Positions 1 through 7,106 are shown, numbered from the stretch's first letter. The stretch is 9,725 bases of DNA from Nitrososphaerota archaeon (GCA_031260365.1 JAIRJY010000069.1:1-9725); one strand, 5' to 3'. Notes: generated by a model not told the origin, from the letters alone. A program made the numbers and translations.

Positions 1-1
1 T

Positions 2-1597
2 CAAATTCTTGTTTGGGATTGTTTGAATAATCGTGGTGTGTTTGCTTATCTTTGGTTGGGTAATGCGGGTACTATGTACGCGCTTGAGCCAAGGACTGGT
101 GAACTTGTGTACACTATGGTTAATGTTCCTGCTGGTACTATTTATTATGGACCTAATGGTGAGATGTTGAAGTATCAGCTTGTTAATTATGGCACTACTG
201 ATGGTCCGAACTGGCATTTATTACAGTGGAATTCTAGCTATGTAGTTCATAAGGATAAGGTTGGTATGTTAGAGAGCTGGGGTAGTCAGGTACAGGGTGT
301 TACTTATGATGCAGCAGCTCGTGGTTATGACCTTAACATTTCAATATCCACGCCACTAACCGGAAACATAATGACCGTGTTCCCAACAGACCGCGTCATA
401 GTAGGCAGAGCTACAAAAGATGATGTAATTCTTTCAGCTATAAATATTAAATCTGGTTATGAAGGACAACTTTTATTTAGTAATGTCCGTTGGGCTGGAC
501 CTACCGTTTGGCAAGATGTTAGCGTAACTAGTGGTGGACAAGCAGGCTGGGTTGCATATAGTCAAGAAAACTATGTAGCCATTCTTTGGACAAAGGAAAA
601 CAGAGTTCACTATGCTTTTAGTTTAGAAAATGGGGCATTCCTATGGGAAACAGAGCCACAAATTTATGCAGACGCATGGAGTGACGCAGCTACGTCTCTT
701 GATAAGCTTATTGCATATGATAGGCTTTATGCGGCGAGTTGTGGTGGTATTGTGTATTGTTATGATATTGTGGATGGTGGTTTGCTTTGGACGTATGTTG
801 CTGAGGATAAATATACTGAGTCTTATATTACGGCGAATTGGTGGTTGGTTCCAGTGTTTATTTCGGACGATAAGGTTTATTTTGGTCATATGGAGCATTC
901 TGCTCTTGAGCCAAAGCCTAGGGGTGCACCGTTTTTTGCAGTTGATGCGTTTAGCGGTGAGCTTGTTTGGGAGATTAATGGTGCGTTTCGTCAGTCTCGT
1001 TGGGGCGGTCGTGCGATTATTGGTGATAGTGTTATAGTTACTCAGGACACTTATGATCAGCAGATTTATGCTATTGGTAGGGGTCCGTGTGCTATGACTG
1101 TTGTTGCGCCTGATGTCGTGGTTGCGTTGAATACTCCTGTTTTGCTTAGGGGGGCTATTATGGATGTTTCTCCTGGTACGCAGAGTGCTGAACTTCGGTT
1201 GCGGTTTCCTAATGGTGTCCCAGTGGTGCGCGATGCAGATATGAGTGCGTGGATGCTTCATGTTTATAAGCAGTTTCCTGCGGTGACGGTTAGTGGTGTT
1301 GAGATTTCTTTTGATGCTGTTGCTCCTAACGGTGAGTATGTTACTTTAGGCAGTACGGTGAGTGATGCAAATGGTCGTTTTTCTTTTAGTTTTACGCCTG
1401 AGTTAGAGGGTCAATATGATGTCTTTGCGTTCTTTGGTGGTTCTGCTTCGTATTATCATGCTGATGCTCAAACTGAGTTGTTGGTGTCTTCTGTTGTTGG
1501 TTCTGGCACACCGTATGCTATGTATGCTTTCGTTGTTGGTATTGTAGTGGCTGTTGCCGTTATTTTTGTTGGCATACTGGTGCTTAAAAAGAAGTAA
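2..1597 (+). CDS. PQQ-like beta-propeller protein with Ig-like domain and C-terminal membrane anchor (5' partial)
   Basis: A probable cell-surface protein; no catalytic activity can be assigned. The frame is open to the left edge: the codons before the TTG at 23 read QILVWDC and continue the domain, so that TTG is internal and the true start lies outside the window. Counting from base 2 (531 residues), PQQ-type blade motifs (YALEPRTGELVY, VHYAFSLENGAFLWE, VYCYDIVDGGLLWTY, FFAVDAFSGELVWEI) lie at about 25-40, 202-217, 250-265 and 311-325. Residues of about 362-500 look like an Ig/CNA-B-like beta-sandwich with a DANGRFSFSFTPELEGQYDVFAFF segment typical of such domains. A single hydrophobic helix at about 507-527 ends in KKK, which fits an anchor with the bulk outside the cell. 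It is separated from ilvB by 355 bases and is probably not co-transcribed. Codon choice changes sharply over about 330-720. The fold is fairly sure; ligand and role are unknown. Confidence 0.8.
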   Translation, partial: QILVWDCLNNRGVFAYLWLGNAGTMYALEPRTGELVYTMVNVPAGTIYYGPNGEMLKYQLVNYGTTDGPNWHLLQWNSSYVVHKDKVGMLESWGSQVQGVTYDAAARGYDLNISISTPLTGNIMTVFPTDRVIVGRATKDDVILSAINIKSGYEGQLLFSNVRWAGPTVWQDVSVTSGGQAGWVAYSQENYVAILWTKENRVHYAFSLENGAFLWETEPQIYADAWSDAATSLDKLIAYDRLYAASCGGIVYCYDIVDGGLLWTYVAEDKYTESYITANWWLVPVFISDDKVYFGHMEHSALEPKPRGAPFFAVDAFSGELVWEINGAFRQSRWGGRAIIGDSVIVTQDTYDQQIYAIGRGPCAMTVVAPDVVVALNTPVLLRGAIMDVSPGTQSAELRLRFPNGVPVVRDADMSAWMLHVYKQFPAVTVSGVEISFDAVAPNGEYVTLGSTVSDANGRFSFSFTPELEGQYDVFAFFGGSASYYHADAQTELLVSSVVGSGTPYAMYAFVVGIVVAVAVIFVGILVLKKK

Positions 1598-1599
1598 AC

Positions 1600-1629
1600 A
1601 ACAAAAAACAAACCTTTTCTTTTTTTGTT
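1600..1629 (+). terminator. T-rich terminator candidate after the propeller gene
   Basis: Two bases after the TAA stop, a 9-base inverted repeat (AACAAAAAA at 1600-1608, TTTTTTGTT at 1621-1629) encloses a 12-base loop. The right arm is part of a T-rich stretch at 1615-1629. Archaeal termination depends mainly on T-runs, so the T stretch is the stronger evidence; a stem made almost only of A:T pairs would be weak. Confidence 0.5.
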
Positions 1630-1805
1630 AATACCATTTGTTTATGAATATTTCTTAAAAAGCTTCAATTTTTAGAGATCCATTAAACATTAGAAATAGT
1701 GATAATTGGCTGGTTCTCTTCTCTGTAACATGTGAAATTGACTACCGATAGATTTTTATTTGAACAACTACTCTTTATGTACTAAGTGATTTAAGAGGTA
1801 ATGAT

Positions 1806-1865
1806 ATGAGGGATTGTCACCTCAATAGTTGGGATCGTTGGGTATTTACTTTACGTTTTTCCTAG
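1806..1865 (+). CDS. Possible 19-codon upstream ORF ahead of ilvB
   Basis: An ATG at 1806 opens 19 codons (MRDCHLNSWDRWVFTLRFS) ending in TAG, 87 bases before the ilvB start. GAGGT at 1795-1799 sits six bases upstream, a better ribosome-binding site than those of several real genes here. The peptide contains two Leu, one Val, two Trp and two Phe but no run of branched-chain codons, so classical ribosome-stalling attenuation is not supported. GAGGT could pair with ACCTC at 1819-1823 inside the ORF, which might mask the site. It could equally be a chance ORF. Confidence 0.25.
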   Translation: MRDCHLNSWDRWVFTLRFS

Positions 1866-1892
1866 CTTTGGTTATAAGTATGCCTCATATTT

Positions 1893-1927
1893 TTTAAACG
1901 AGTTTTATATTGATATCAGTTTAAACG
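1893..1927 (+). promoter_or_regulatory. Probable ilvB promoter with a TATA-like box flanked by two TTTAAACG copies
   Basis: TTTTATAT at 1903-1910 is a plausible archaeal TATA box. It predicts a start site near 1930-1935 and a leader of about 20 bases that would include the ribosome-binding site. The octamer TTTAAACG occurs on both sides, at 1893-1900 and 1920-1927, 27 bases apart; the second overlaps the perfect palindrome GTTTAAAC (1919-1926). Repressor sites around the TATA box are common in archaea, so these are operator candidates. The promoter is inferred from sequence only. Confidence 0.45.
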
Positions 1928-1941
1928 TTAATATAAATTAT

Positions 1942-1946
1942 GGGAG
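1942..1946 (+). promoter_or_regulatory. Ribosome-binding site deciding the ilvB start
   Basis: GGGAG ends six bases before the TTG at 1953 and twelve before the ATG at 1959. The spacing favours TTG as the initiator; the two choices differ by only two residues. Confidence 0.5.
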
Positions 1947-1952
1947 ACCAAG

Positions 1953-3665
1953 TTGAATATGCCAAAAATGTCTGGTGCACAAGCACTTTTAGAATCTCTT
2001 GAACGTCAAAATGTTGATACAATCTTTGGAATCTTAGGAGGGGCTATCCTTCCGGTGTATGACGCACTTTATAACAACAAAAAAATCCGTCATATCCTTG
2101 CTCGTCATGAACAGTGTGCTGCACATGAAGCTGAAGGATATGCAAAAGCCAGTGGACGCGTAGGTGTATGCATGGCAACCAGTGGTCCAGGTGCTACAAA
2201 CTTGGTAACAGGTATAGCAAACGCTTATCTAGATTCCAGTCCAGTTATTGCTTTAACAGGGCAAATCCCTACATGTGGCATTAACTCAAGTTACATGATT
2301 GGTAGAGATGCCTTTCAAGAAGCAGACATTCTGGGCATAACAACTGCAATTACTAAACATAATTACCAACCACGCACCGTTTCAGAGATACCACAAATGG
2401 TAACAAACGCTTTCCACATTGCAACGACTGGTAGACCTGGTCCTGTTTTAATCGATTTACCCAAAAACGTGCAAACAAACATTGATCACGTTGAATTTAC
2501 AGATAAACACAATATCCGAAGCTACAGACTACCTCAAACACCTAAACCTGCTCAAGTCAACCAAGCAGCTGAACTTTTAGCAAAAGCTGAACGTCCAATA
2601 TTGTTAATTGGAGGAGGTGTCATTTTAGCAGGAGCATCTGATGAAATAATTAAAATGTCTGATTTGCTAATGGCTCCTGTTGCAACTACTTTTATGGGTA
2701 AAGGTGCTTTCCCTGAAAATCATCCATTATCTCTAGGAAGCGTAGGCATGCATGGTAATCCTGCAGCTAATAGACTAATCAGTGAAGCAGATGTCTTATT
2801 GGCTGTTGGAACCCGTTTCTCTGACCGCGCAACCACTAACTTGGATACGTTTGCAAAAGACGCAAAGAAAATCCAAATTGATATAGACGCAGCAGAAATT
2901 AACAAAAACATAGAGGTAGATTTAGCTATTATAGCTGATGCAAAAGTTTCACTGAATATGTTATTCACAGCTACTTCAGAGAAATTAAAGAAAGGCGAAG
3001 GCAAAGTTTGGATAAAACGCGTTAAAGAAGCCAAAGAACAACTAAGTCCGCTGCTAAAAGAAATCCCTCGTGATATGGTGCCAAAAGCATTACTATCGGA
3101 ACTACGTAAATTATTACCTCAGAATGGTATAATTACAACTGAAGTTGGACAAAATCAAATGTGGTCTGCCCTCTATATGCAGGCATTGCAACCGCGAACT
3201 TTTATCAGCTCAGGAGGACTTGGGACAATGGGTTTTGGTTTTCCCGCAGCAATAGGTGCAAAAGTGGCTTGCCAAGATCGCATAGTTGTTGATATTGCAG
3301 GTGATGGCAGTTTTATAATGTCTGAGCAAGAATTGGCTTGTAGTGTTATGGAAGACATACCTGTAATAGTTGTTGTGTTAAATAATGGTGTATTGGGTAT
3401 GGTTGCTCAATGGCAAAGAACTCTATATGACCGGCGTTACAACGCCATTAACTTGGGTAAAACACCCGACTTTGTCAAATTAGCTGAAGCATACGGAGCA
3501 CAAGGTATACGAGTAGATTCAATAGATAAATTCAAAAACGCAGTTAAAACTGCAATGAATAGCAAAGTTACAACAGTTATCGATGTGCCTATTGGTTCAG
3601 AAACAGATGTGGTACCATTTGTACCTCCAGGTTATGGATTACCACAACAGAGAGGTGACTATTAA
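1953..3665 (+). CDS. ilvB: Acetolactate synthase, large (catalytic) subunit
   Basis: This cytosolic ThDP enzyme condenses two pyruvates to 2-acetolactate (valine and leucine path) or pyruvate with 2-oxobutyrate (isoleucine path). At 570 residues it has the usual length. The N-terminal Pyr domain holds the catalytic Glu at E53 in RHEQCAAHEAEGYA and the ATSGPGATN segment. A central FAD-type domain follows. The C-terminal PP domain holds the ThDP/Mg motif from GDGSF (450-454) to LNN (476-478), then GMVAQWQRTLYDRRY, characteristic of acetolactate synthase rather than other ThDP oxidases. A TTG start at 1953 is chosen for its spacing from GGGAG; ATG at 1959 is the alternative. One oddity: the usually invariant PGG after FGx reads LGG (residues 28-30). 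The stop overlaps the ilvN start by one base, so the two subunits are probably translationally coupled. The identification is secure. Confidence 0.97.
   Translation: MNMPKMSGAQALLESLERQNVDTIFGILGGAILPVYDALYNNKKIRHILARHEQCAAHEAEGYAKASGRVGVCMATSGPGATNLVTGIANAYLDSSPVIALTGQIPTCGINSSYMIGRDAFQEADILGITTAITKHNYQPRTVSEIPQMVTNAFHIATTGRPGPVLIDLPKNVQTNIDHVEFTDKHNIRSYRLPQTPKPAQVNQAAELLAKAERPILLIGGGVILAGASDEIIKMSDLLMAPVATTFMGKGAFPENHPLSLGSVGMHGNPAANRLISEADVLLAVGTRFSDRATTNLDTFAKDAKKIQIDIDAAEINKNIEVDLAIIADAKVSLNMLFTATSEKLKKGEGKVWIKRVKEAKEQLSPLLKEIPRDMVPKALLSELRKLLPQNGIITTEVGQNQMWSALYMQALQPRTFISSGGLGTMGFGFPAAIGAKVACQDRIVVDIAGDGSFIMSEQELACSVMEDIPVIVVVLNNGVLGMVAQWQRTLYDRRYNAINLGKTPDFVKLAEAYGAQGIRVDSIDKFKNAVKTAMNSKVTTVIDVPIGSETDVVPFVPPGYGLPQQRGDY
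3652..3658 (+). promoter_or_regulatory. Strong ribosome-binding site for ilvN inside the ilvB end
   Basis: AGAGGTGA lies within the last ilvB codons and ends six bases before the ilvN ATG. It is close to the full complement of the archaeal 16S rRNA tail and is the best such site in the window. Confidence 0.8.
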
Positions 3666-4177
3666 TGGAATCTGGAAAAACAAAAGTAATATCCGTTCTA
3701 GTTGAAAACAAACCCGGTGTACTACATTCTATTGCTAACCTGTTTAGACGACGAAACTTTAACATTGAAAGTATAACAGTCGGAGCTACACAACAAAAAG
3801 ACATTGCACGTATGACAATCACAGTAAATGCAGACGAAAAAACCCTTGATCAAGTCGTCAAACAAGTCGCTAAACAAATTGACACCTTAACAGTCGAAGA
3901 ATTAGAACAAGGCACCTTTGTCATGCGCGAACTGGCTCTTATAAAAGTAAACATTACAGTATCTAAAGAACGCTCTGATGTAATCAATTTTGTCAACGTT
4001 TTTCGTGGTAGAATAATTGATGTTTCAACTGATAGCATAACAGTAGAAATTACAGGTGGACCCTATAAAATCGATGCTTTCCTAAACTTGATGAAGACCT
4101 ACGGAGTTTTGGAACTCGCAAGGACAGGAATAACCGCATTAGCGCGGGGTGCTAAATCAATTAGAATTGACGAGTAA
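3665..4177 (+). CDS. ilvN: Acetolactate synthase, small (regulatory) subunit
   Basis: This is the partner of the IlvB subunit; in the family it raises catalytic activity and carries the feedback site for valine. At 170 residues it matches the usual 160-170. Residues of about 7-80 form an ACT domain (ISVLVENKPGVLHSIANLF, then NFNIESITVG). The remainder is the C-terminal domain typical of IlvN/IlvH, ending LARGAKSIRID. N15, G18 and N33 align with the E. coli IlvH residues N11, G14 and N29, whose mutation gives valine resistance, so the effector site looks intact. The ATG shares its A with the ilvB TAA stop. A 122-base gap with a probable promoter separates it from leuC, so ilvBN may be a separate transcription unit or joined to it by read-through. 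Confidence 0.96.
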   Translation: MESGKTKVISVLVENKPGVLHSIANLFRRRNFNIESITVGATQQKDIARMTITVNADEKTLDQVVKQVAKQIDTLTVEELEQGTFVMRELALIKVNITVSKERSDVINFVNVFRGRIIDVSTDSITVEITGGPYKIDAFLNLMKTYGVLELARTGITALARGAKSIRIDE

Positions 4178-4195
4178 AAAAAACTGCAGAATGGA

Positions 4196-4237
4196 AAAGT
4201 TTAACCTCCTCTTTTAACTTTGAATTCATACAACTTT
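4196..4237. repeat. Short inverted and direct repeats around CCTCCT in the ilvN-leuC gap
   Basis: AAAGTT at 4196-4201 and AACTTT at 4216-4221 form an inverted repeat around a pyrimidine-rich centre with CCTCCTC (4205-4211). AACTTT recurs at 4232-4237, 16 bases further on. The elements lie upstream of the leuC TATA candidate. They could be an operator for the leu operon or a weak terminator for ilvBN; the sequence alone does not decide. Confidence 0.25.
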
Positions 4238-4248
4238 AGGGGTTTAAT

Positions 4249-4257
4249 CTATAATAA
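4249..4257 (+). promoter_or_regulatory. Probable TATA box for the leuC operon
   Basis: TCTATAATAA starts about 50 bases before the leuC ATG and predicts transcription starting near 4278, leaving a leader of about 20 bases. The leader shows only a lone GAG at 4287-4289 and no convincing ribosome-binding site. Confidence 0.4.
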
Positions 4258-4299
4258 CATTTACAAAACGAAAAACAAAATAAATAGAGCCGAAAAAGC

Positions 4300-5568
4300 A
4301 TGAATATCACCGAAAAAATTTTAGCTAAAGCATCAAACAAAAAATTCGTTTCCTCCGGAGAAATAGTAAATGTAAACGTTGACGTATTAATGACCCATGA
4401 TTTAACCGGTCCTTTAGCTGTAGAATCATTCAAAAAAATTGGCGAAGAAAAAGTTTGGGACAACCAAAAAATCGTTATAATCTTAGATCATCAAATTCCA
4501 GCTGAATCTATTAAAGCTGCTGAACTTCATAAAACAATGCGCCAGTTCGCAAAAGAGCAAAAAATACGCATATACGATGTAGGTCGTGGCGGCATCTGTC
4601 ATCAAGTCATGCCTGAACAAGGACATGTAGCTCCAGGCACTGTTATTGTTGGCTCGGACTCTCACACTTGTACTTATGGAGCTTTTGGTGCTTTTTCCAC
4701 AGGTATTGGTTCAACAGAGGCTGCTGCAGTTATGGCTACTGGAAAAATTTGGTTTAAAGTGCCTCCGGCAATCAAAATAGTAGTGAACGGGAAATTTAAC
4801 AAATATGTTACACCTAAAGACTTGATTCTAAATATAATTGGTAATCTTGGTGTTGATGGGGCAATATACAAAAGTGTCGAATTTACTGGTTCTACTATAC
4901 ATGAAATGAGTATAGCCGGTAGAATGACTCTGTGCAACATGGCTGTTGAAATGGGTGCTAAAAACGGTATAATTGAACCTGACAATGCAACAAAAGAGTA
5001 TCTGCAACGTCGGATCGACTCTTTAACAGATTTTACATCTCTAAAAAGTGATACAGCTGCTCAGTATGAGCGTACATTGGAATTTGATGTTTCAAAAATG
5101 GAACCTCAAATTGCTTGTCCTTCATCTGTTGATAATGTTAAAACAGTATCAGAAATTAGCGGCATACCAATTGATCAAGCCTTCATAGGTTCATGTACCA
5201 ATGGTAGACTAGAAGATTTGAGGATAGCTGCTCAAATTATAAAAGGTAAAAAAATCAAAGATGGCGTCCGCGCTTTGGTAATTCCTGCTTCTCAAGAAAT
5301 TTACAAGCAAGCATTATCTGAGGGTTTAATTGAGCTTTTTACTGAAGCAGGTGCAATCTTTTGTGGTTCTGCATGTGGTCCATGTTTGGGTGGACACATC
5401 GGACTATTAGCAGCAGGTGAAACATGTGTTAGCACAAGTAATCGCAACTTTATCGGTAGAATGGGTAGTACCAAAGCTAATGTCTACTTGGCTTCACCTG
5501 CGGTTGTTGCCGCTTCAGCTATAACAGGTAAAATTACAAACCCTATAACTTTGGAGGAAAAACAGTAA
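4300..5568 (+). CDS. leuC: 3-isopropylmalate dehydratase, large subunit
   Basis: This is the iron-sulfur subunit of isopropylmalate isomerase, which interconverts 2- and 3-isopropylmalate with LeuD; related archaeal enzymes also handle citramalate or homocitrate. Its 422 residues match the archaeal LeuC/HacA form, shorter than the roughly 465-residue bacterial LeuC. It contains the aconitase signature GSDSHTCTYGAFGAFSTGIGS early in the chain. The three 4Fe-4S ligands are visible: C299 in GSCTNGR, and C359 and C362 in SACGPCLGGH, with the usual spacing of 60. The large subunit alone cannot settle substrate; the LeuD loop favours isopropylmalate. No clear ribosome-binding site precedes the ATG. 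TAA overlaps the leuD ATG by one base, so the subunits are probably coupled in translation. The family is certain and the leucine role likely. Confidence 0.93.
   Translation: MNITEKILAKASNKKFVSSGEIVNVNVDVLMTHDLTGPLAVESFKKIGEEKVWDNQKIVIILDHQIPAESIKAAELHKTMRQFAKEQKIRIYDVGRGGICHQVMPEQGHVAPGTVIVGSDSHTCTYGAFGAFSTGIGSTEAAAVMATGKIWFKVPPAIKIVVNGKFNKYVTPKDLILNIIGNLGVDGAIYKSVEFTGSTIHEMSIAGRMTLCNMAVEMGAKNGIIEPDNATKEYLQRRIDSLTDFTSLKSDTAAQYERTLEFDVSKMEPQIACPSSVDNVKTVSEISGIPIDQAFIGSCTNGRLEDLRIAAQIIKGKKIKDGVRALVIPASQEIYKQALSEGLIELFTEAGAIFCGSACGPCLGGHIGLLAAGETCVSTSNRNFIGRMGSTKANVYLASPAVVAASAITGKITNPITLEEKQ
5553..5557 (+). promoter_or_regulatory. Ribosome-binding site for leuD inside the leuC end
   Basis: GGAGG ten bases before the leuD ATG, within the final codons of leuC; the spacing is slightly long but acceptable. 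Confidence 0.65.
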
Positions 5569-6071
5569 TGGAGTCCAGAATCAAAGCACCAGCCATAAAA
5601 TTTGGAAACAACATAGACACAGACGTTATTTTACCCGGAAAATACCTGATATTAGTTGACCCTTATGAATTAGGTAAACACGCCTTGGAAAGTTTAGATG
5701 TTGATTTTGTTAATAAAGCAAAAGATGGTATTGCGTTAATTGGCGGTAAAAATTTTGGTTGTGGCTCAAGCAGAGAACAAGCTCCTCTAGCCTTAAAGTA
5801 TGCAGGTGTAAAATGTGTTATAGCAGAAACTTTTGCACGTATCTTTTATCGTAATGCTATCAACATAGGTTTACCTGTCATCGAGTGTGCGAAAATTTCA
5901 GAAATTACAAAAACTGGTGACGTGATTTCTGTTGATTTAGAAACAGGTAAAATCCAAAATTTGACCAATGATAAAGCGTTACAGGGTACACTTTTACCTC
6001 CATTTATCATGGAGATTCTAGCTGATGGCGGTTTAATTGAGAATTTACGTAAAAGGATGGAAAAGAAATGA
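5568..6071 (+). CDS. leuD: 3-isopropylmalate dehydratase, small subunit
   Basis: This is the swivel-domain partner of LeuC and completes the isomerase active site. At 167 residues it is the usual archaeal length. The opening FGNNIDTDVILPGKYL is the family signature, and GGKNFGCGSSREQAPLAL (about 60-77) is the conserved substrate-contacting motif with its SSRE serine and arginine. The specificity loop reads YLIL at residues 26-29. In the methanogen work I recall, homoaconitase subunits carry YLRT here and isopropylmalate isomerases a hydrophobic version such as YLVY, so this loop supports a C5-branched substrate (isopropylmalate, possibly citramalate) over homoaconitate. The start shares its A with the leuC stop, and the end overlaps leuB by four bases (ATGA). 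Confidence 0.93.
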   Translation: MESRIKAPAIKFGNNIDTDVILPGKYLILVDPYELGKHALESLDVDFVNKAKDGIALIGGKNFGCGSSREQAPLALKYAGVKCVIAETFARIFYRNAINIGLPVIECAKISEITKTGDVISVDLETGKIQNLTNDKALQGTLLPPFIMEILADGGLIENLRKRMEKK

Positions 6072-7093
6072 CTGAATACAAAATAGCACTAATGCCAGGT
6101 GATGGTATAGGTCCAGAGTTAACAGAGGCAACTCTAAAAGTTTTGAATGTAGTGCAAGAAAATTTCGCTGTAAACTTTCACATAGTATATGCCGAAGCAG
6201 GTGATGCTGTGCTAAAAAAAAGAGGTGTTGCATTACCTGAGGATAGCTTAAAAACTATTCGAGAATCACATGTCTGTTTAAAAGGTCCAGTAGGCGAAAC
6301 CGCCGCAGATGTCATAGTTAAACTACGTTTACTATTTGATTTGTATGCTAATATACGTCCTCTAAAAGCATTTCCAAATGTGCCTGTTGCTAGTCCAGAT
6401 ATAGACATGATTTTTGTGCGCGAAAACACTGAAGATGTCTATAAAGGATTAGAATACAACATAGGCAATGATGTTACAGTGTGTCTGCGTGTAATCACCC
6501 GACAAAACTGTGAACGCATCGCAAAACACGCTTTTGAAACAGCAAAAATACGCCCAAAAAAGAAAGTTACCGCAATACACAAAGCAAACGTTATGCGTAT
6601 AACTGATGGGCTATTCAAAAATGTATGCCAAGAAACAGCAAAAAAATATCCTGACATACAATATAACGAAATGTATGTCGATGCCGCCGCAATGCACCTA
6701 ATCCGTACACCACAAAACTTCGACGTAATATGTACCTGCAACTTGTTCGGAGACATACTCTCTGACGAAGCTGCTCAATTAATCGGCGGTTTAGGTATGG
6801 CTCCAGGCGCAAATATCGGTGACAATTTTGCACTATTTGAACCAATACATGGTTCAGCACCAGATATTGCCGGCAAACAAATAGCAAATCCAGTATCTAT
6901 GATACTGTCCGCAAAAATGATGTTAAACTGGTTAAGTGAAAAATTCAATGATACAGCATGTCTAAAAGCTGCTGAAGCTATAGAAAAAGCAACGATACAA
7001 ACACTACTTAATGGTTTAACAGTTCCAGATTTAGGTGGAAAAGCATCCACACAGCAAATGGCTCAAGCAATAGCTGAAGAACTAACAAATTAA
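6068..7093 (+). CDS. leuB: 3-isopropylmalate dehydrogenase (NAD-type beta-decarboxylating dehydrogenase)
   Basis: It oxidises and decarboxylates 3-isopropylmalate to 2-oxoisocaproate. At 341 residues it belongs to the isocitrate/isopropylmalate/homoisocitrate family. MPGDGIGPEL opens the fold. The carboxylate-binding arginines are R87 and R97 in LRLLFDLYANIRP and R118 in VRENTED. The catalytic pair is Y130 and K172, and the metal ligands include D229 and D233 in FGDILSDEAA. HGSAPDIAGK carries D266, equivalent to the ribose-binding Asp of Thermus LeuB and not the Lys of NADP isocitrate dehydrogenases, so NAD is predicted. The substrate-side segment before R87 (VIVK) is the archaeal type and does not by itself separate isopropylmalate from homoisocitrate or methylmalate; the operon makes LeuB the best call. 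GGATGG at 6055-6060 is a fair ribosome-binding site inside leuD, which overlaps it by four bases. Confidence 0.9.
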   Translation: MTEYKIALMPGDGIGPELTEATLKVLNVVQENFAVNFHIVYAEAGDAVLKKRGVALPEDSLKTIRESHVCLKGPVGETAADVIVKLRLLFDLYANIRPLKAFPNVPVASPDIDMIFVRENTEDVYKGLEYNIGNDVTVCLRVITRQNCERIAKHAFETAKIRPKKKVTAIHKANVMRITDGLFKNVCQETAKKYPDIQYNEMYVDAAAMHLIRTPQNFDVICTCNLFGDILSDEAAQLIGGLGMAPGANIGDNFALFEPIHGSAPDIAGKQIANPVSMILSAKMMLNWLSEKFNDTACLKAAEAIEKATIQTLLNGLTVPDLGGKASTQQMAQAIAEELTN

Positions 7094-7106
7094 ATTAACT
7101 TTAAAC

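Larger units (their letters stand above)
1598..1952. other. Intergenic region between the propeller gene and ilvB
   Basis: 355 bases, very AT-rich, with no long ORF and no tRNA-like or other recognisable RNA structure. It holds a terminator candidate at its left end, a possible 19-codon ORF with its own ribosome-binding site at 1795-1865, and the ilvB promoter region at about 1890-1950. A TATA-like stretch (TTTTTATT, about 1753-1760) would suit a transcript starting near 1780-1785, just ahead of the small ORF. Nothing was identified in 1630-1740. Confidence 0.6.

Noticed and set aside
23..25. TTG at 23 as the start of the propeller gene
   Set aside because: The frame is open to the left edge, the upstream codons continue the beta-propeller pattern, and there is no signal peptide after the TTG.
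630..1037. Second + strand frame of 135 codons with hydrophobic residues resembling a membrane protein
   Set aside because: The hydrophobicity comes from reading T/G-rich codons out of frame; it lies wholly within the propeller gene and has no ribosome-binding site of note.
641..1261. Long open frame on the minus strand (206 codons) inside the propeller gene
   Set aside because: Its product is rich in Asn, Thr, Ile and Arg with no domain, a by-product of the T/G-rich + strand codon usage. The + strand has clear PQQ blade motifs throughout.
1806..1865. Classical branched-chain attenuator leader
   Set aside because: Only three of 19 codons are Leu or Val and they are not adjacent; no terminator/antiterminator pair is visible downstream.
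1598..1952. Riboswitch, T-box or small structured RNA in the ilvB leader
   Set aside because: Very AT-rich, with only short stems; no specifier loop, aptamer-like core or tRNA-like arms found by eye.
6615..6887. Minus-strand frame opposite leuB
   Set aside because: It lies opposite conserved LeuB catalytic motifs, and its product is Arg/Cys-rich with no recognisable motif.
6068..7093. Isocitrate dehydrogenase
   Set aside because: The cofactor segment has the Asp of NAD-type LeuB instead of the Lys typical of NADP isocitrate dehydrogenase, and the gene is embedded between leuD and the LeuA-type gene.
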